Source: Euonymus europaeus
Lineage: Eukaryota; Streptophyta; Magnoliopsida; Celastrales; Celastraceae
Reading direction: 5' to 3'
NCBI GenBank assembly: GCA_963580455.1
Contig: OY756960.1
Coordinates: 2,542,001-2,606,000 of the forward strand
Length of the DNA: 64,000 bases
Shown here: in pieces, positions 36,432 to 47,789 of the stretch
Layout of the letters: each line of letters starts with the position of its first letter
Position numbering within the stretch: position 1 is the stretch's first letter
Position numbers and translations under genes: made by a program
The notes under the pieces: model-generated
Seen by the model: the letters and a program-made list of their open reading frames with translations, nothing else
Told to the model about the DNA's origin: nothing
Database searches by the model: none

Positions 36432-39400
36432 ATGAAGATCAATGTAGACTCGATCGCTCGGAGGGTCGAGGTCGACAATCGGATTCCTCTTCGGAATTAC
36501 TATCGTATTGCCGACAATCTCCTCAGACAGGTTCGTTCTCCAATTCAATTTTCCTCTCAATCGCAATTTTTAATAATCTCCCGTTAGTGGAGCTTATATG
36601 ATAATCATCTTGGACTTGATAATCGGACTTCTATTTGCGACTGAGATTGTTAGGGTTTTTTTAGCGTATTTGTTGTCTAGAGGCTAAATTATATAGCACT
36701 GATTTTGATGCTCCATTTTTTTTTCACTTCTAAATTGTAACTAATGATCATTGCTTATAGGTCTTATTAGTACCTGGAAAATTTTGTTGTATCTTTGATA
36801 GCTTAGAATGATATTTATTGCTTTCAAATTCACAATGCAGTTTTACCTTCTAACGTTGATCATTCACTTGATTTATGAACTAGGGTACACCGTCCTCATT
36901 TTAATGCAATGCATTTTGAGTCACTCATTTGTTGTCGCTTGGACCGCATAGGAGCTTATCAAGCAGAATTTGTTTTGAATTTTTAATTAATTTAATTGTA
37001 TTTTTTCTTCGTAATTGGGATCTGATTATTATTTTCAGGCAAACATTTACCGAGAGGAGAAGAATGTTATAGATTTGTATATCATACTCATTAGATATTC
37101 AAGGTAAATAGATTTTTCGTTTTAAAATTTGTACGCTATACTGAATTTATGATACAAAATTCATCAACATGCACTCATATTTGATTTTTTTTCAGTTTGG
37201 TATCTGAAACCATACCATGCCATCGGGATTACCAACGTGTAAATCCAAAGGAAAGATCAGCTTATAAAAAGGTTTGGTATATTTGTTCTTGTGGTTACTC
37301 TGCGTTGTGTTTCATGTGGGATATAATGGTGTGGTTTCTTTGTTACATTGTTTTTTCAGAGATTGATTGCTGTGCTAGACGAGCTTGAATCATTGAAGCC
37401 TGAATTTCAATGTCAAGTTGATGAACTAAACAAAGCTCATGCTGGAGTTCAGCTGCTTGAACTTGATGATTCTACAAGAATTAGCCGTGGTTTGGAAAAA
37501 TCTTCTTTGGAATGGCAATGGCCCCCAGTCAGCACAAAATCTGACTTAAATGGGGATATCAAACAGGTACCACAAAGAACAAGTTTACCAGAAATGTGAA
37601 ATTGCCTCATTGCTATGGCAAAGTTACTCATATTTTATCTTGTTCAGAATTATAGTTGTTTTCAGAATGGATATTCAGTCACACTATTTGCATTTGAATG
37701 TATATTTGATCCAGTTTATTTGTTGTAGTTTTCTGGAAGCTTTACTTATGATTTAGTTTGACTTATATGATTTATTCTTTACTTACCTTCTGGTGGAAGT
37801 TTGGAGTTTGAATTTCCATCCTTATTTTGATACAGTCTGCCAATATGACATCAAATTCATGGAACTATGGCAGTAATCAAGCACATTCATATCCCTTGCA
37901 GATGGACAACCAATTCCAGAAGCTGTGAGTATATCCTTCTTATGAGTCACTCAGCACCAACTCTTAATGATCTATTTCTGTGTCCTACTAAAGCAGTTCT
38001 CATGAAAAGGGCTTCATTTTACTTCTGAATTTCATATTTTGATGGCTAAAAGCCCGTGGCAATGAAATTGATTTGTTCGGCACAGGAAATCCTGTATGGT
38101 TTTCTTAGGTTGGATTTATCCACTCTTGTGCTTGTTTGATTGCTTATCTAGACCTAGATGCTTCATTTTGCTTCTGACGTCTATTTTTGTTGCTTCAAGC
38201 CTTTGGCTATTAGTTTATTTGATCGGACGCACAAAATTCTCCTTGGCATTTTACAAAGTTGCTTTTTTCTGCTCTTTTTAGGTTATCCTTTATGTTCTTG
38301 AATAACGCTATGTTGCATTTTAATATGAGAATGCTGGATAATGCCTTGCTTTACCCTCAGTTGTGGTTGCCATTAAAATTTAATGCAGACTTGTCCTAAG
38401 TATACCAGTTTGTGGATATAATGCAGAAACCTTAATATTCCTCTTCCAAAGCAAGAGACCTTGTTCCGACACTCATTTTTAGGTCCAAATGGTCTTCGAG
38501 GACAGTGGCCAGGACCTAGTTCACAAATTAAGGTAATGTAAAATCTGGCGACTCCTTGTAATTCCTTGCTCATCTTTCTCCTTCTCCTATTCTCTCTCTC
38601 TCTCTCTCCCTCTCCCTCTCCCTCTCCTTCCGTATGTTTACACTTTAGAAACTTTCATGAACTGTTGGCTCTGTCGTGTAATACAGGTTGAATATCCAAG
38701 CAGCAGTGAGTTAACTTCTCCTGAAAATTTCAGGTCAGTTCCTTTACAAGATTCATATATACCATAATCTCTAAGACTCCAACTTCGTGTTTTATCAGAT
38801 TTTGCCCAGTTCGCTTTTGTGATGATGAGCCCAACATGTTTCCTTTGATACTCATTTAAGTTTTTATTTCTAAAATGTGGCTTCATGTAACCTGGTCTTA
38901 TTTTTGTTACCAATGATAATAGCCTGATTGCGGATGGGCAACATGAATTTGTGACAGTGAGAGATGGTGAGCCTGGAGGTGCTAGATCTGGAAGGGAATC
39001 AGTTCTCTCCTTAGATGATGGTAGATGGTCGCATCCAGCCGACGATTTTTCTTCTCTGTTAATAAACGAGGCTAGGGAAGATCCTTTCCAGTTTGTCAGT
39101 ATCAAGCAACCGTCGTCTCCTCCTGTTCTTGCTCAAATGCAGGACTTAACTCCAATTCCTCCATCAAGAGTTGCAGATCCGAGACCAGGACCTTTGAAAC
39201 CTTGTTCGGACAGCTCACCAAGCCCTAATTCTTATCAAGATTTACATGTGGTAGGTCTACTGTTTATTATTCTTTACATATCCTAACGACACCTTTCTCT
39301 CATTTTTTTTTAAGTTTTTTTTTCCTGACTAGATGCTTAATATTCTTATTGACTATGTTAGGGGTCTCTTAATGTTCTATTTTGATTTATATTGCAGCCT

Positions 39401-42400
39401 GTGAATATGATGGAAGACTTCTTAAGATTAGCTCGGGCAAATACTACGAAGAATTTAGAAACATGTGGTGTTCTTGCTGGTTCATTGGTAGGATGTCTTT
39501 GTGGGGAAAAAAATGAAGTTTGGGCTTGAAAGCTTTCCAACATGGTTTCTTATACTGTCAATTTCTTGTGGGTGTAGAAAAACAGGATTTTCCACATCAC
39601 TACACTTGTAATCCCAAAGCAAGAGTCAACTTCGGATTCGGTATGACTAATAATTTTTATAAAATGTTTCATGTCCATGTACTGCTATGTGTTTCAGGTT
39701 CATTTAGCATTTTCCTTCATATTCCTGCGGATAGCTTATTTCCATTATGTTGTATTGAGTTCCATCAGCTTTGATTAATTGAGATGTTTGGAAAGATGGT
39801 TCTGAAGTTATTATTACAGCAAGACAATCTTGCTTGTTAAATTGTTGATTCTTGGATATTAAGATTAGGGTTTCTATTCCCATCAGTTAGGTGCATTTGC
39901 ATCAACTACTCATGTAAATAGAACTTACCATCAAAGTAAATCCCATTTCCCTTTTGACAAATGTTTTAAAGCATTTACCCCCTGATTAAAACGGACATTT
40001 GATTGAAAGCAATCCTTTCTGTCTGCTTTTAACTTTGGCATCAGCAATGACATTAGCATCCTTTCTTGTATTTGCTCGTGTTTCATGGTCATGTGTTGAA
40101 ATATTATTCTATTTTCAGTGTCAAACATTGAATGAAGAAGAAATTTTTGAAGTTCAAGACCAATTGTCACTTTTCCCTCTTGGTTGGATTCATGTAAGTG
40201 GCTCAATCTTTTTTAGGGAATGGTATTTATATTTGATTCTGCTGATGTGGTTGTATTGCGTTTTATATTCTATTTGCTGCCTGTTAGAAGCAAGCTTTTC
40301 CAAGGTTGTAAAAATCGCTAGGCGGTTTGCGAGGACGAGAGATTAATTGGATTAGTCAGGGATTAATCGTTTTGAGTTTTTATTAATTAATATATTATAT
40401 ATGCAATACATATCTCATAAATTCAAGTATCCAACACATACAAATCACAAACCAAGACATGATCACATAATAACCATAAGGTTCATAAGCACATAATGCA
40501 AAGTTACATACTAATAAAAAAAATAAAAATAGCTCAATAGATATTTATTTTAGAGTAAATGGTACAGAGCCCCCTAAAGTATGACCTAATTGAAAAAAAC
40601 CCCCCAAATATAACCATAAGGTTCATAAGCACATAATGCAAAGTTACATACTAATAAAAAAAATAAAAATAGCTCAATAGATATTTATTTTAGAGTAAAT
40701 GGTACAGAGCCCCCTAAAGTATGACCTAATTGAAAAAAACCCCCCAAATTATGAAAAACTGGATATAACCCCCCAGACGTTTGTTGACCGTCTGAGATAA
40801 CGGTCAACCCACACGTTTAGCTCACTTTTAAAGGGTAAAAGGTACAGAGCCCCCTAAAGTATGACCTAATTGAAAAAAACCCCCCAAATTATGAAAAACA
40901 TGATATAACCCCCCAGTTAGCCACCAGGTTCGTGGTTGATGTGGAACCAAGCAGTCCATCATTGATTTCACCTCCACAGATTCATCATGCAGTCCACCTC
41001 CAGGCAGTCCGCCACCAGATTCACCTCCACATATTCATCTTCATAGTCCACCAGAGAATACTGCACCCTTATTCATGCCAACACCAACAATGGGACATGA
41101 AGTAATTCTAGATGTATTTTGGACATGTTGTATGCAGACTTTGACTGTTAGTTTAGTCTCACTGTTATTGTTATTGTCATTGTCAATACACTCCTATAGT
41201 TTAGTCTAATAGCATTTATCCCCCTATGTGGAGGTGAACCTGGTGGCGGACTGCTTGGAGGTAGACTGACATGATGAATCTGTGGAGGTGAAACCAATGA
41301 TGGACTGCTCGGTTTCACATTAACCACGACCTTGGTGGCTAACTGGGGGGTTATATCAAGTTTTTCATAATTTGGGGGGTTTTTTCAATTATGTCATACT
41401 TTAGGGGGCTCTGTACCATTTACCCTTTATTTTATATTACATGTATAACATGGAATGCACGGTATATACTATATAGATCTCATTAGTAATGAAATATTCA
41501 AATTTATTTGCCCCATTTTTAACAAGGTTGAGAACAAAGAGATACAACCAATAAACAACCATTGCCTCAATCCTATATAAATAAAACAAGATAAAAAAAA
41601 ACTACAACCATAACTTTTTTAAAGATAAAAAAAAACTCACCTAGGAGGGTCAGCCGCCTACTGCCCTCGCCTAGGACCTAGGCGAGGCAATTACAATCGG
41701 CCGCCTAGGCCGATTTTTACATCACTGAGCTTTTCCCATTGGCTGGTAAACATGCTAAAAATTATCTCCATTATTTTCTTTTGGGTTTTGGTTTATTGAG
41801 GACAGTTTGGATGAAGCAGTGAAGAAATAATATTTTGAGTTACTTCGATATTGACACGGAATGGTTTCTTTGTTTGAGTAATCACGATTATTATCCCTTC
41901 CTCTGGCTTACATTTTCATTTGCCCATGATATTTCTAGAATTGAGACGTCATGGCTATTAGCATGTATTCATTTTTTTCTATGGTGATTTTTATGTGGTT
42001 ATTCCCTGCCGATCTGGTAAGCTTGGAGAGACAATGTACTTTCCACTCTTGTAAGCTAGTTTATGTCGTGTAGAGCTAACCTAGCGTATAGAGATTTTCA
42101 GTGCTTGAAATTTTATAATCTAATCCAAAATTTTACTTGGTGGAAAGTACGGCTAAGATTTTCTGGCCCCAGTGAAACTTCTCAGGGTTTTTGATTGTGT
42201 ATTTTCTGCAGATGATATACCCAAGCCTTTTCTTTTGGATTGAGTTGCTTTTGTTGTTGACTTTAGTTAAGTTTGTTGAAGAGACTATGATGAGGTAGTG
42301 CCCTCAAAATCTGGAACTTTTGCACGAGTTGAGTATCTACTAATCCACTCAAGTTGCCAGATTTCTGTTGGCTTCATGATCAGATTGTTCCTTAAAAATT

Positions 42401-45400
42401 GAAATCATGCCATCGTAAAAATCTCATATTGTTCTATATTTTTAGATGATCTGATTTTTTTTCTCTGGCTGTGTAAACTGCTTGGAATCTTAGACTTTGT
42501 TTGTCAATAATTACACCATGTAGTGTAGACACTTGTATAAACAAAGGTTAACAACTCACATGCGCAAGGCTTCCCACCTTGGAGGTGGGATTGGGGAAGT
42601 GCAGATGTACACAACCTTTCCTTCCTATCAAGGAGAGGTTGGTTCCATGGGAGATGCTTCATGCTTGTATAATTACTACCTGAAATTCTGCCTGAGAAAA
42701 TGGAAATTTTTTGGAATACATATTTTTTCCCAGTGGATTTTATGTCTACTTTATTGATTTATTCTCATATTGAAGTTACATCATTTTTCACTTGGATTTC
42801 AGACACACCCTTCGCAGACCTGTTTCATGTCGTCGGTTGATTTACACACTCATTATTCATATCAGGTAATCGTAACATTTGCCCCAACAACATTTTCTAT
42901 TGCAGAATGAGAAATACAGTGTTCGTTTATCTTTAGTCATTATTAGGGCGATCTTTTGTATGTGAAAATCTAATATTCTCTTTGATGGAACGGGTTTTAG
43001 TTTGGTTCGTTGGGTTTTGCCTTAGTTTTGCCAAATTGTTTGACCTCATGTTTGGCTTTTAGTTGTTTAATCAAGTCTTCTTTATATTAGGAATTATTAG
43101 TTGTATTAGAATTAAATAATTCTTCCCTTTTTTTCCTAAGCAGAAAAATTACTAATATTGGAATTAGAATATCTAGGAATCTTTTTAATCCTTGGACGCT
43201 TCACTTATCGTCAATGCTTTGAGGATATGAAATATGGGGTTTGCTTAAATTGGAGGCATGCATACCTGGAGTTATTCTTCCTCAACTGTCTTGGTTTTGT
43301 TCTTTCTTGGTTTAGTGGAGGTGGTGATAGAATTTAGAACTCTGGAACCGCAAGCCTGATTAGCCTCTATTGCTTTGTTTTAACATCCAGATTTTCTTAT
43401 ATTTTCACTCCCTTGTAACCAGATTCAGATTATTGTAAATTTTCTGTTAAATTTGATGTCTAAGTAACGAATTTACAATGATGCTTCTTGGAACCGCTTG
43501 CTTGCAGCTTTCAACCCTAACTTGATTGTCTCCAAATCTGTTTCGCCAACACTTCATCAGTCCCCATCCTAATTGCAGTCACTATATTGGTTGACAGATT
43601 AGCCAAAAATAGATAATTTTGCATTCCCGAACCCTAGAATTCTCTTTATTACCTAATCTCACAGATTGTTTATTCCCTAAATTAACAAAAGCACCCATAG
43701 GAATTCCACTATTGTCTAGCATCATATTTGTGTCATGAGTCTTAAAACTCTCAACGGTCAGTGATAAAGGCTGGTGGGAAGGTCGGAGTACTTGTGTTTG
43801 TTTTGATTCTCTTCATGGTGTACGGTTTATACCTTTCTGATTTTTTTGAAAAGTCGATCATATAATTAGATGCTGTAGTGATACACATTTTGTCTTCAAG
43901 GAAGTGATGCTTACAGCTCTTTTGGAGTAAGTTGAATTCGAAGAGTTAAGATTCCCACAAGTTCTATGTTTACCTATAATTGCGAGAACTTAAAATTCTG
44001 CCTTTTTACATTGGTCTTTGTAATAACCTAAATTTATTTCTAGTGTTTAACAAACTTCTCAGCCAGCTTCTTTTTTTTTTTTTTTTTTTGATAATGCCAA
44101 CTTTTGGGTGATGTAGGGAGGGAGGGGTGTGGGGTTGGGCATGAATCCATGACCTCATGGGTGATTGGGTAGAAACTACCACTTAACCAAGTGGTGTTTC
44201 TTTCTCAGCCAGCTCATGCATTACTTTCACAAGATGTGCGGTAGTTTTGGAACTCTATTGTTCAATAACAAAACTACTGCAATTTGGACCTCCTGCTCAT
44301 ATTGGGACACAGTTGTTGTCAACTGAGGATATGTCATATGTGCTCATAATAGTTAGTTTAATTTCTTTTGTCTGTAGTGTTCTTATGGTATCTTACGTAC
44401 TTGTGAAACTTATATTTTGATCTTTTTCTTTTGTGCCAGATAATGTTACCAGAAGCAATTGCAATAGTTATGGCCCCAACAGATGAGAGAAGGTAGCTTT
44501 TCTTTCCTTTTTTTATATGTCCCTATATCCTGGATGGCAATTACTTTGAGATCATAAATGAAGGGAATAATGTCGATTACTGCTTGTCATTTTTGGAATT
44601 CATATCCTTTAGTTAGACAATCAATTGCGGTAGGGACTAATGGTAATTTATAAACCACTGAATGCTCACCTAAAAAATTTAATTAGTTTATTAGTTTTTT
44701 TTGGAGGGATGTTGGTGGGGGGAGGGGGTGGGCATGGTAAAATTATGGTTTTGGCCAGTTGCTTTGTTCATTTGGCGAGTTTGCATAGTGTATGATTATT
44801 CTCACAATTGTTTCTTCAATGCACCTGATAATCCGTGTTTTACATGGTCATTTACTCTTGAACTGGGTGGTTGGAGCAGTACCGCTTTTATTTGGTGATT
44901 GCTTGCATCAGTTATTAGTTTTTTGTCAGTCATTTGTCCACTTATTATATTTCTGCATAATAATGAAGAATGGTGGAGCAGCAAATGCCCATAAAGAAGG
45001 AAGTCTTAATCATTTGGATTGTCTTCCTTTGTTATTTGTGCTTGGATGCTGGTGGTATGGTTTATATTCAGTAAAGGCTGCCCTCTCCGTAGAGAATGAA
45101 TTGAGTTTGAAATTCCAACCTATCCACAGCTCGACGAATGCAGGGCCATTCTTGGTTCTGAATTGAACGATACTGCTGTTGGTGATGTCAAACATAGATA
45201 ACAAAAACATTGAAACCACGAAGATACTGTAATCATAGATTTTATCATCACATGATTTTAAATGTGTATTGTTTTTTTTTTTTTATATTTGCTTGAATTT
45301 AACACATCCACTCTGGTCATGCAGTCCACATGGCATATTTCATCTGTCTGATCCTGGTGGTGTCTCCGTGATTCGTAATTGCCAGCAGCGGGGTTTTCAT

Positions 45401-45499
45401 CCCCATGAAGAGCCTTCAGATGGGAACCCAATTTATGAGCACTGTTCTCATGTCTATATGAATGAAAAGCTAAAATTCCATGTGATTGATCTTCGTTAA
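36432..45499 (+). CDS. AMSH3: AMSH-like ubiquitin thioesterase (AMSH3-type JAMM deubiquitinase)
   Basis: Fourteen exons join in frame: 36432-36530, 37039-37103, 37196-37271, 37360-37566, 37836-37924, 38427-38532, 38687-38733, 38923-39250, 39398-39487, 39578-39640, 40119-40193, 42803-42865, 44440-44492, 45325-45499. They encode 511 aa; Arabidopsis AMSH3 is about 507. The family cleaves K63- and K48-linked ubiquitin chains in endosomal sorting and vacuole biogenesis. The N-terminal helical MIT-like part reads EVDNRIPLRNYYRIADNLLR. The JAMM zinc site is complete: Glu360 in LETCGVLAGS, His415-x-His417 in GWIHTHPSQTCF, Ser425 and Asp428. The C-terminus (HPHEEPSDGNPIYEHCSH) is typical. The 2.6-kb intron 11 lies between His415 and Thr416, inside the catalytic motif, and carries a nested transposon. 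The middle region is variable and Ser/Pro-rich. Confidence 0.95.
38591..38630. repeat. CT-rich microsatellite in AMSH intron 6
   Basis: A (CT)n tract passing into CTCTCC units. It lies between the donor at 38533 and the acceptor at 38686 and may add to the pyrimidine-rich context. Confidence 0.85.
40471..40750. repeat. 140-bp tandem duplication inside the hAT element
   Basis: Unit 40471-40610 (starting TAACCATAAGGTTCATAAGC) is repeated at 40611-40750 with one difference, at the last base. Such near-identity means a recent event, or an assembly artefact. The duplicated unit includes the GGTACAGAGCCCCCTAAAG block that also forms the arms of the nearby inverted repeat. Confidence 0.9.
40831..41428. 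repeat. Long inverted repeat (foldback-like) nested in the hAT element
   Basis: A left arm of about 200 bases (40831-41028) begins with GGGTAAAAGGTACAGAGCC and is mirrored by the right arm 41222-41428, ending GGCTCTGTACCATTTACCC. Both arms carry the sequence around GCAGTCCGCCACCAG and its complement. The loop of roughly 190 bases (41029-41221) contains a short open frame. Extra copies of the arm tip occur at 40551 and 40691. This could be a MULE-like or foldback element; no target-site duplication was resolved. Confidence 0.65.
42530..42660 (-). mobile_element. Possible degraded tRNA-derived SINE in AMSH intron 11
   Basis: The stretch with GGCTTCCCACCTTGGAGGTGGGATTGGGGAAGTG then GATGTACACAACC and a GGTTGGTTCC end resembles the reverse strand of common plant SINE bodies. 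There is no clear duplication or A-tail, so this is tentative. Note that the first motif is given here as consecutive parts of one stretch near 42569-42602. Confidence 0.3.
44069..44201 (-). mobile_element. tRNA-derived SINE with 13-bp target-site duplication in AMSH intron 12
   Basis: TTCTCAGCCAGCT flanks the insert perfectly at 44056-44068 and 44202-44214. Read on the minus strand it begins AGAAACACCACTTGG, contains the A-box-like TGGTTAAGTGG and the B-box-like GGTCATGGATTCATGCCC, and ends in a run of about 20 A (seen as T on the plus strand). It is short (133 bases) and well preserved, so insertion was probably fairly recent. Confidence 0.85.
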
Positions 45500-47789
45500 G
45501 GTGCGATTCCTTTAACATCATGAATTTACTTCAGGAAACCAGTTTTCTCGTTAGCTCTCAACATGTCAATTCAATAACAAAACATCCTAGTGTGTGTGTG
45601 TGTATATATATTCATTAACCACTAAGAATTTCAAATGAATTTAAGACCTTTTTACATTGTTATTGAAGATGGCACGAAGACAACCAAGAACTAGTAGTCA
45701 CCTTAATTTCTCAGATGAATAGTCAACTGGAAAAGCACAGGGTCAACTTCTAAACAACAAAGACGCTTCGGACAACCAAACTAGAGCTCAGTCATCTTGA
45801 CGTTCTTTCATTTTTTTTCCTTTTTAAAACTATCGTATTTTGTTAGCCTTCACAGGATATACGATTAGCCAAGGCATATTGTCTAATTAGTGACGCCATA
45901 TCAAGCTTTCAATAGTTGTGATTATTAGAACCCTAAGATGTAATTTGAAGGATACTCAATATAGAAGTTGGATCGCCGGAACAGGCTGTTGGTGCTTTTC
46001 AACTTCTAGGTCCGCCGTACGCTTCACTATATTTTTTGTGCATATCATATGATTTTCGATTATTTTCAGAAGCATACAGTTCTAATAGCTGACTTACTAT
46101 CGTATTAGATGTTAGCATCTCTATGTTTATTTAATCTCAAATGATGTATGCAAGTATGTTTGCTATTTTGATTCAATAGAAGGCTTTCTACGTTAGTTTG
46201 TGATTCTGTGTGATGAGAAGAAGAGACCCATCCCCATGGTTTTGTTCTATGGCTGAAATCCATATATTTTGTTGTATGAGATTATGAGTCCATTATTGCC
46301 TGTTGCGAACCAAGTAACTGCGACTTTCCACTACTGCCGATACAGTCCTTAATTATTATTTTTTCCCTGTATATTTGGACACATCCAGAGTTATTAAACA
46401 AGGCAACTGAGCCGGATTGATAGCTTTGTGAATCTTTAATGCTTCGCGAATTTTTCTGGCAAAAACTATACTTCCATTCTTCTATTTATTCCTATTGCAT
46501 TGAACCTTGAAAGCCACAATACAGCTAATGATATCATACTATTCTTGTTAATAGAATTTTATTGAATTTTTGTTTTGCCGTTTTCTCATTGAATTCAACA
46601 CCCATTCGAGAGATTTTCTTAGTCTTTACATTATGTGATTGAACATCTCACTAATGTACATAGTGCTATAGTTTTCTCAAAATAGACCAGGGAAAAGAAA
46701 ACTCAATGAATTATGTCGTGGACTGGCAGATATGATCTCTTAGGCTATTTCTGGCTTGCAATGGCAGCTCTGATAGAGAGTCCACTTCTTATATCAGATG
46801 GGTGAGAAATAAATTAACTTCCAGTAGTTGAGCTCGCACCAACTTTGTGATAGAAATGCTGAGGCATACATAAATTTGGGCAAGTAAAAGGATCGACGCC
46901 GGATGAATCTTGAATGACTTCATTGACAAATTAGATCGTATATAATCTTGAATCCTGAATTTAACTGTCTTTTTCTCGTTAAAAAAGAAGAAGAAAATAT
47001 TAATGCTGGGACTTTCGGTTTCGGTTGCAGGAGTGTTTAGGACTGATAACTGCGCGTGTAATAGAATAGTTACAAAATTTATAGCTGCGCTTCCACCCTC
47101 AAAAATGTCACACTGTCACGAGACCCACCAGTCCTCGCAAACCACGTTGACGTGGCCGAATAACCATGAAGTAATGCCCAAACTGATGTTAAAAAGGTAG
47201 GCGAATAATGGGACCGGAGTTCATCACGGAGATCTCTGCTTGGTCAAACCCGGATCGATAACCTGAGACCCGGCCTGGTGTGCAGCTCTAGTAGCAGTTT
47301 TGGAGAGTGAGAGTTTGGGACCATATAAGTGGCTTGATTAGGAAACACATTCAGCCAATGACCATGCCATTGGTGGCTGCAATCGGAAAACTTACTTCAA
47401 ATTGATAGGTTTTTGTGGAGCCTGATCACGGTCCTGGTCCTAGTCCAGTTGGACCCAGGGGGAACGGAGCAAGGCAGAAAGACAATTTCAGTAATGGCTC
47501 TGAATTACCGTAACCTCAGTGACTCTCGTAGATGTCGCCTATATTGGATGAACCGCGTAAAAATACTCTTCTATTCGCTGTTATTTAGGAAGGGCAATTT
47601 CTAACACAAAACACAAAAAAGGTACCTCAAACACCAGCTCCACTGGATTTGCCTTATTTTAGTTCTACTGAGTAAGCAATTGATTTGCTGACACAATAAA
47701 TGAAGCAGTAAGTTGAGGAATAGTGTGTTGAATTACAATGACAAGATCATCAACAGAAAACATGGGAGGAGACTCACATTATAATCCCT
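45500..47789. other. Intergenic between convergent AMSH and TRM genes
   Basis: The start should contain the AMSH 3' UTR; a TG/TA dinucleotide run is near 45590-45610. The right end should contain the TRM 3' UTR. Between them I see AT-rich sequence with no supported gene or clear mobile element. Confidence 0.55.

Larger units (their letters stand above)
40301..41727. mobile_element. hAT-type non-autonomous element in AMSH intron 11
   Basis: AGCTTTTC flanks both sides (40293-40300 and 41728-41735), a perfect 8-bp duplication. The left end is CAAGGTTGTAAAAATCGC and the reverse complement of the right end is CAGTGATGTAAAAATCGG, so 14 of the first 17 positions match and CA...TG-type hAT termini are kept. 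Both arms continue with CTAGGCGG. The 1.43-kb interior has no transposase, but holds a tandem duplication and a long-inverted-repeat structure described separately. Confidence 0.8.

Noticed and set aside
38638..39105. Minus-strand frame of 155 codons
   Set aside because: It is antisense to AMSH exons 7 and 8 and the intron between them.
40471..40850. CRISPR-like array from repeated GGTACAGAGCCCCC blocks
   Set aside because: The repeats are irregularly spaced, include an inverted copy, and lie in a plant transposon within an intron.
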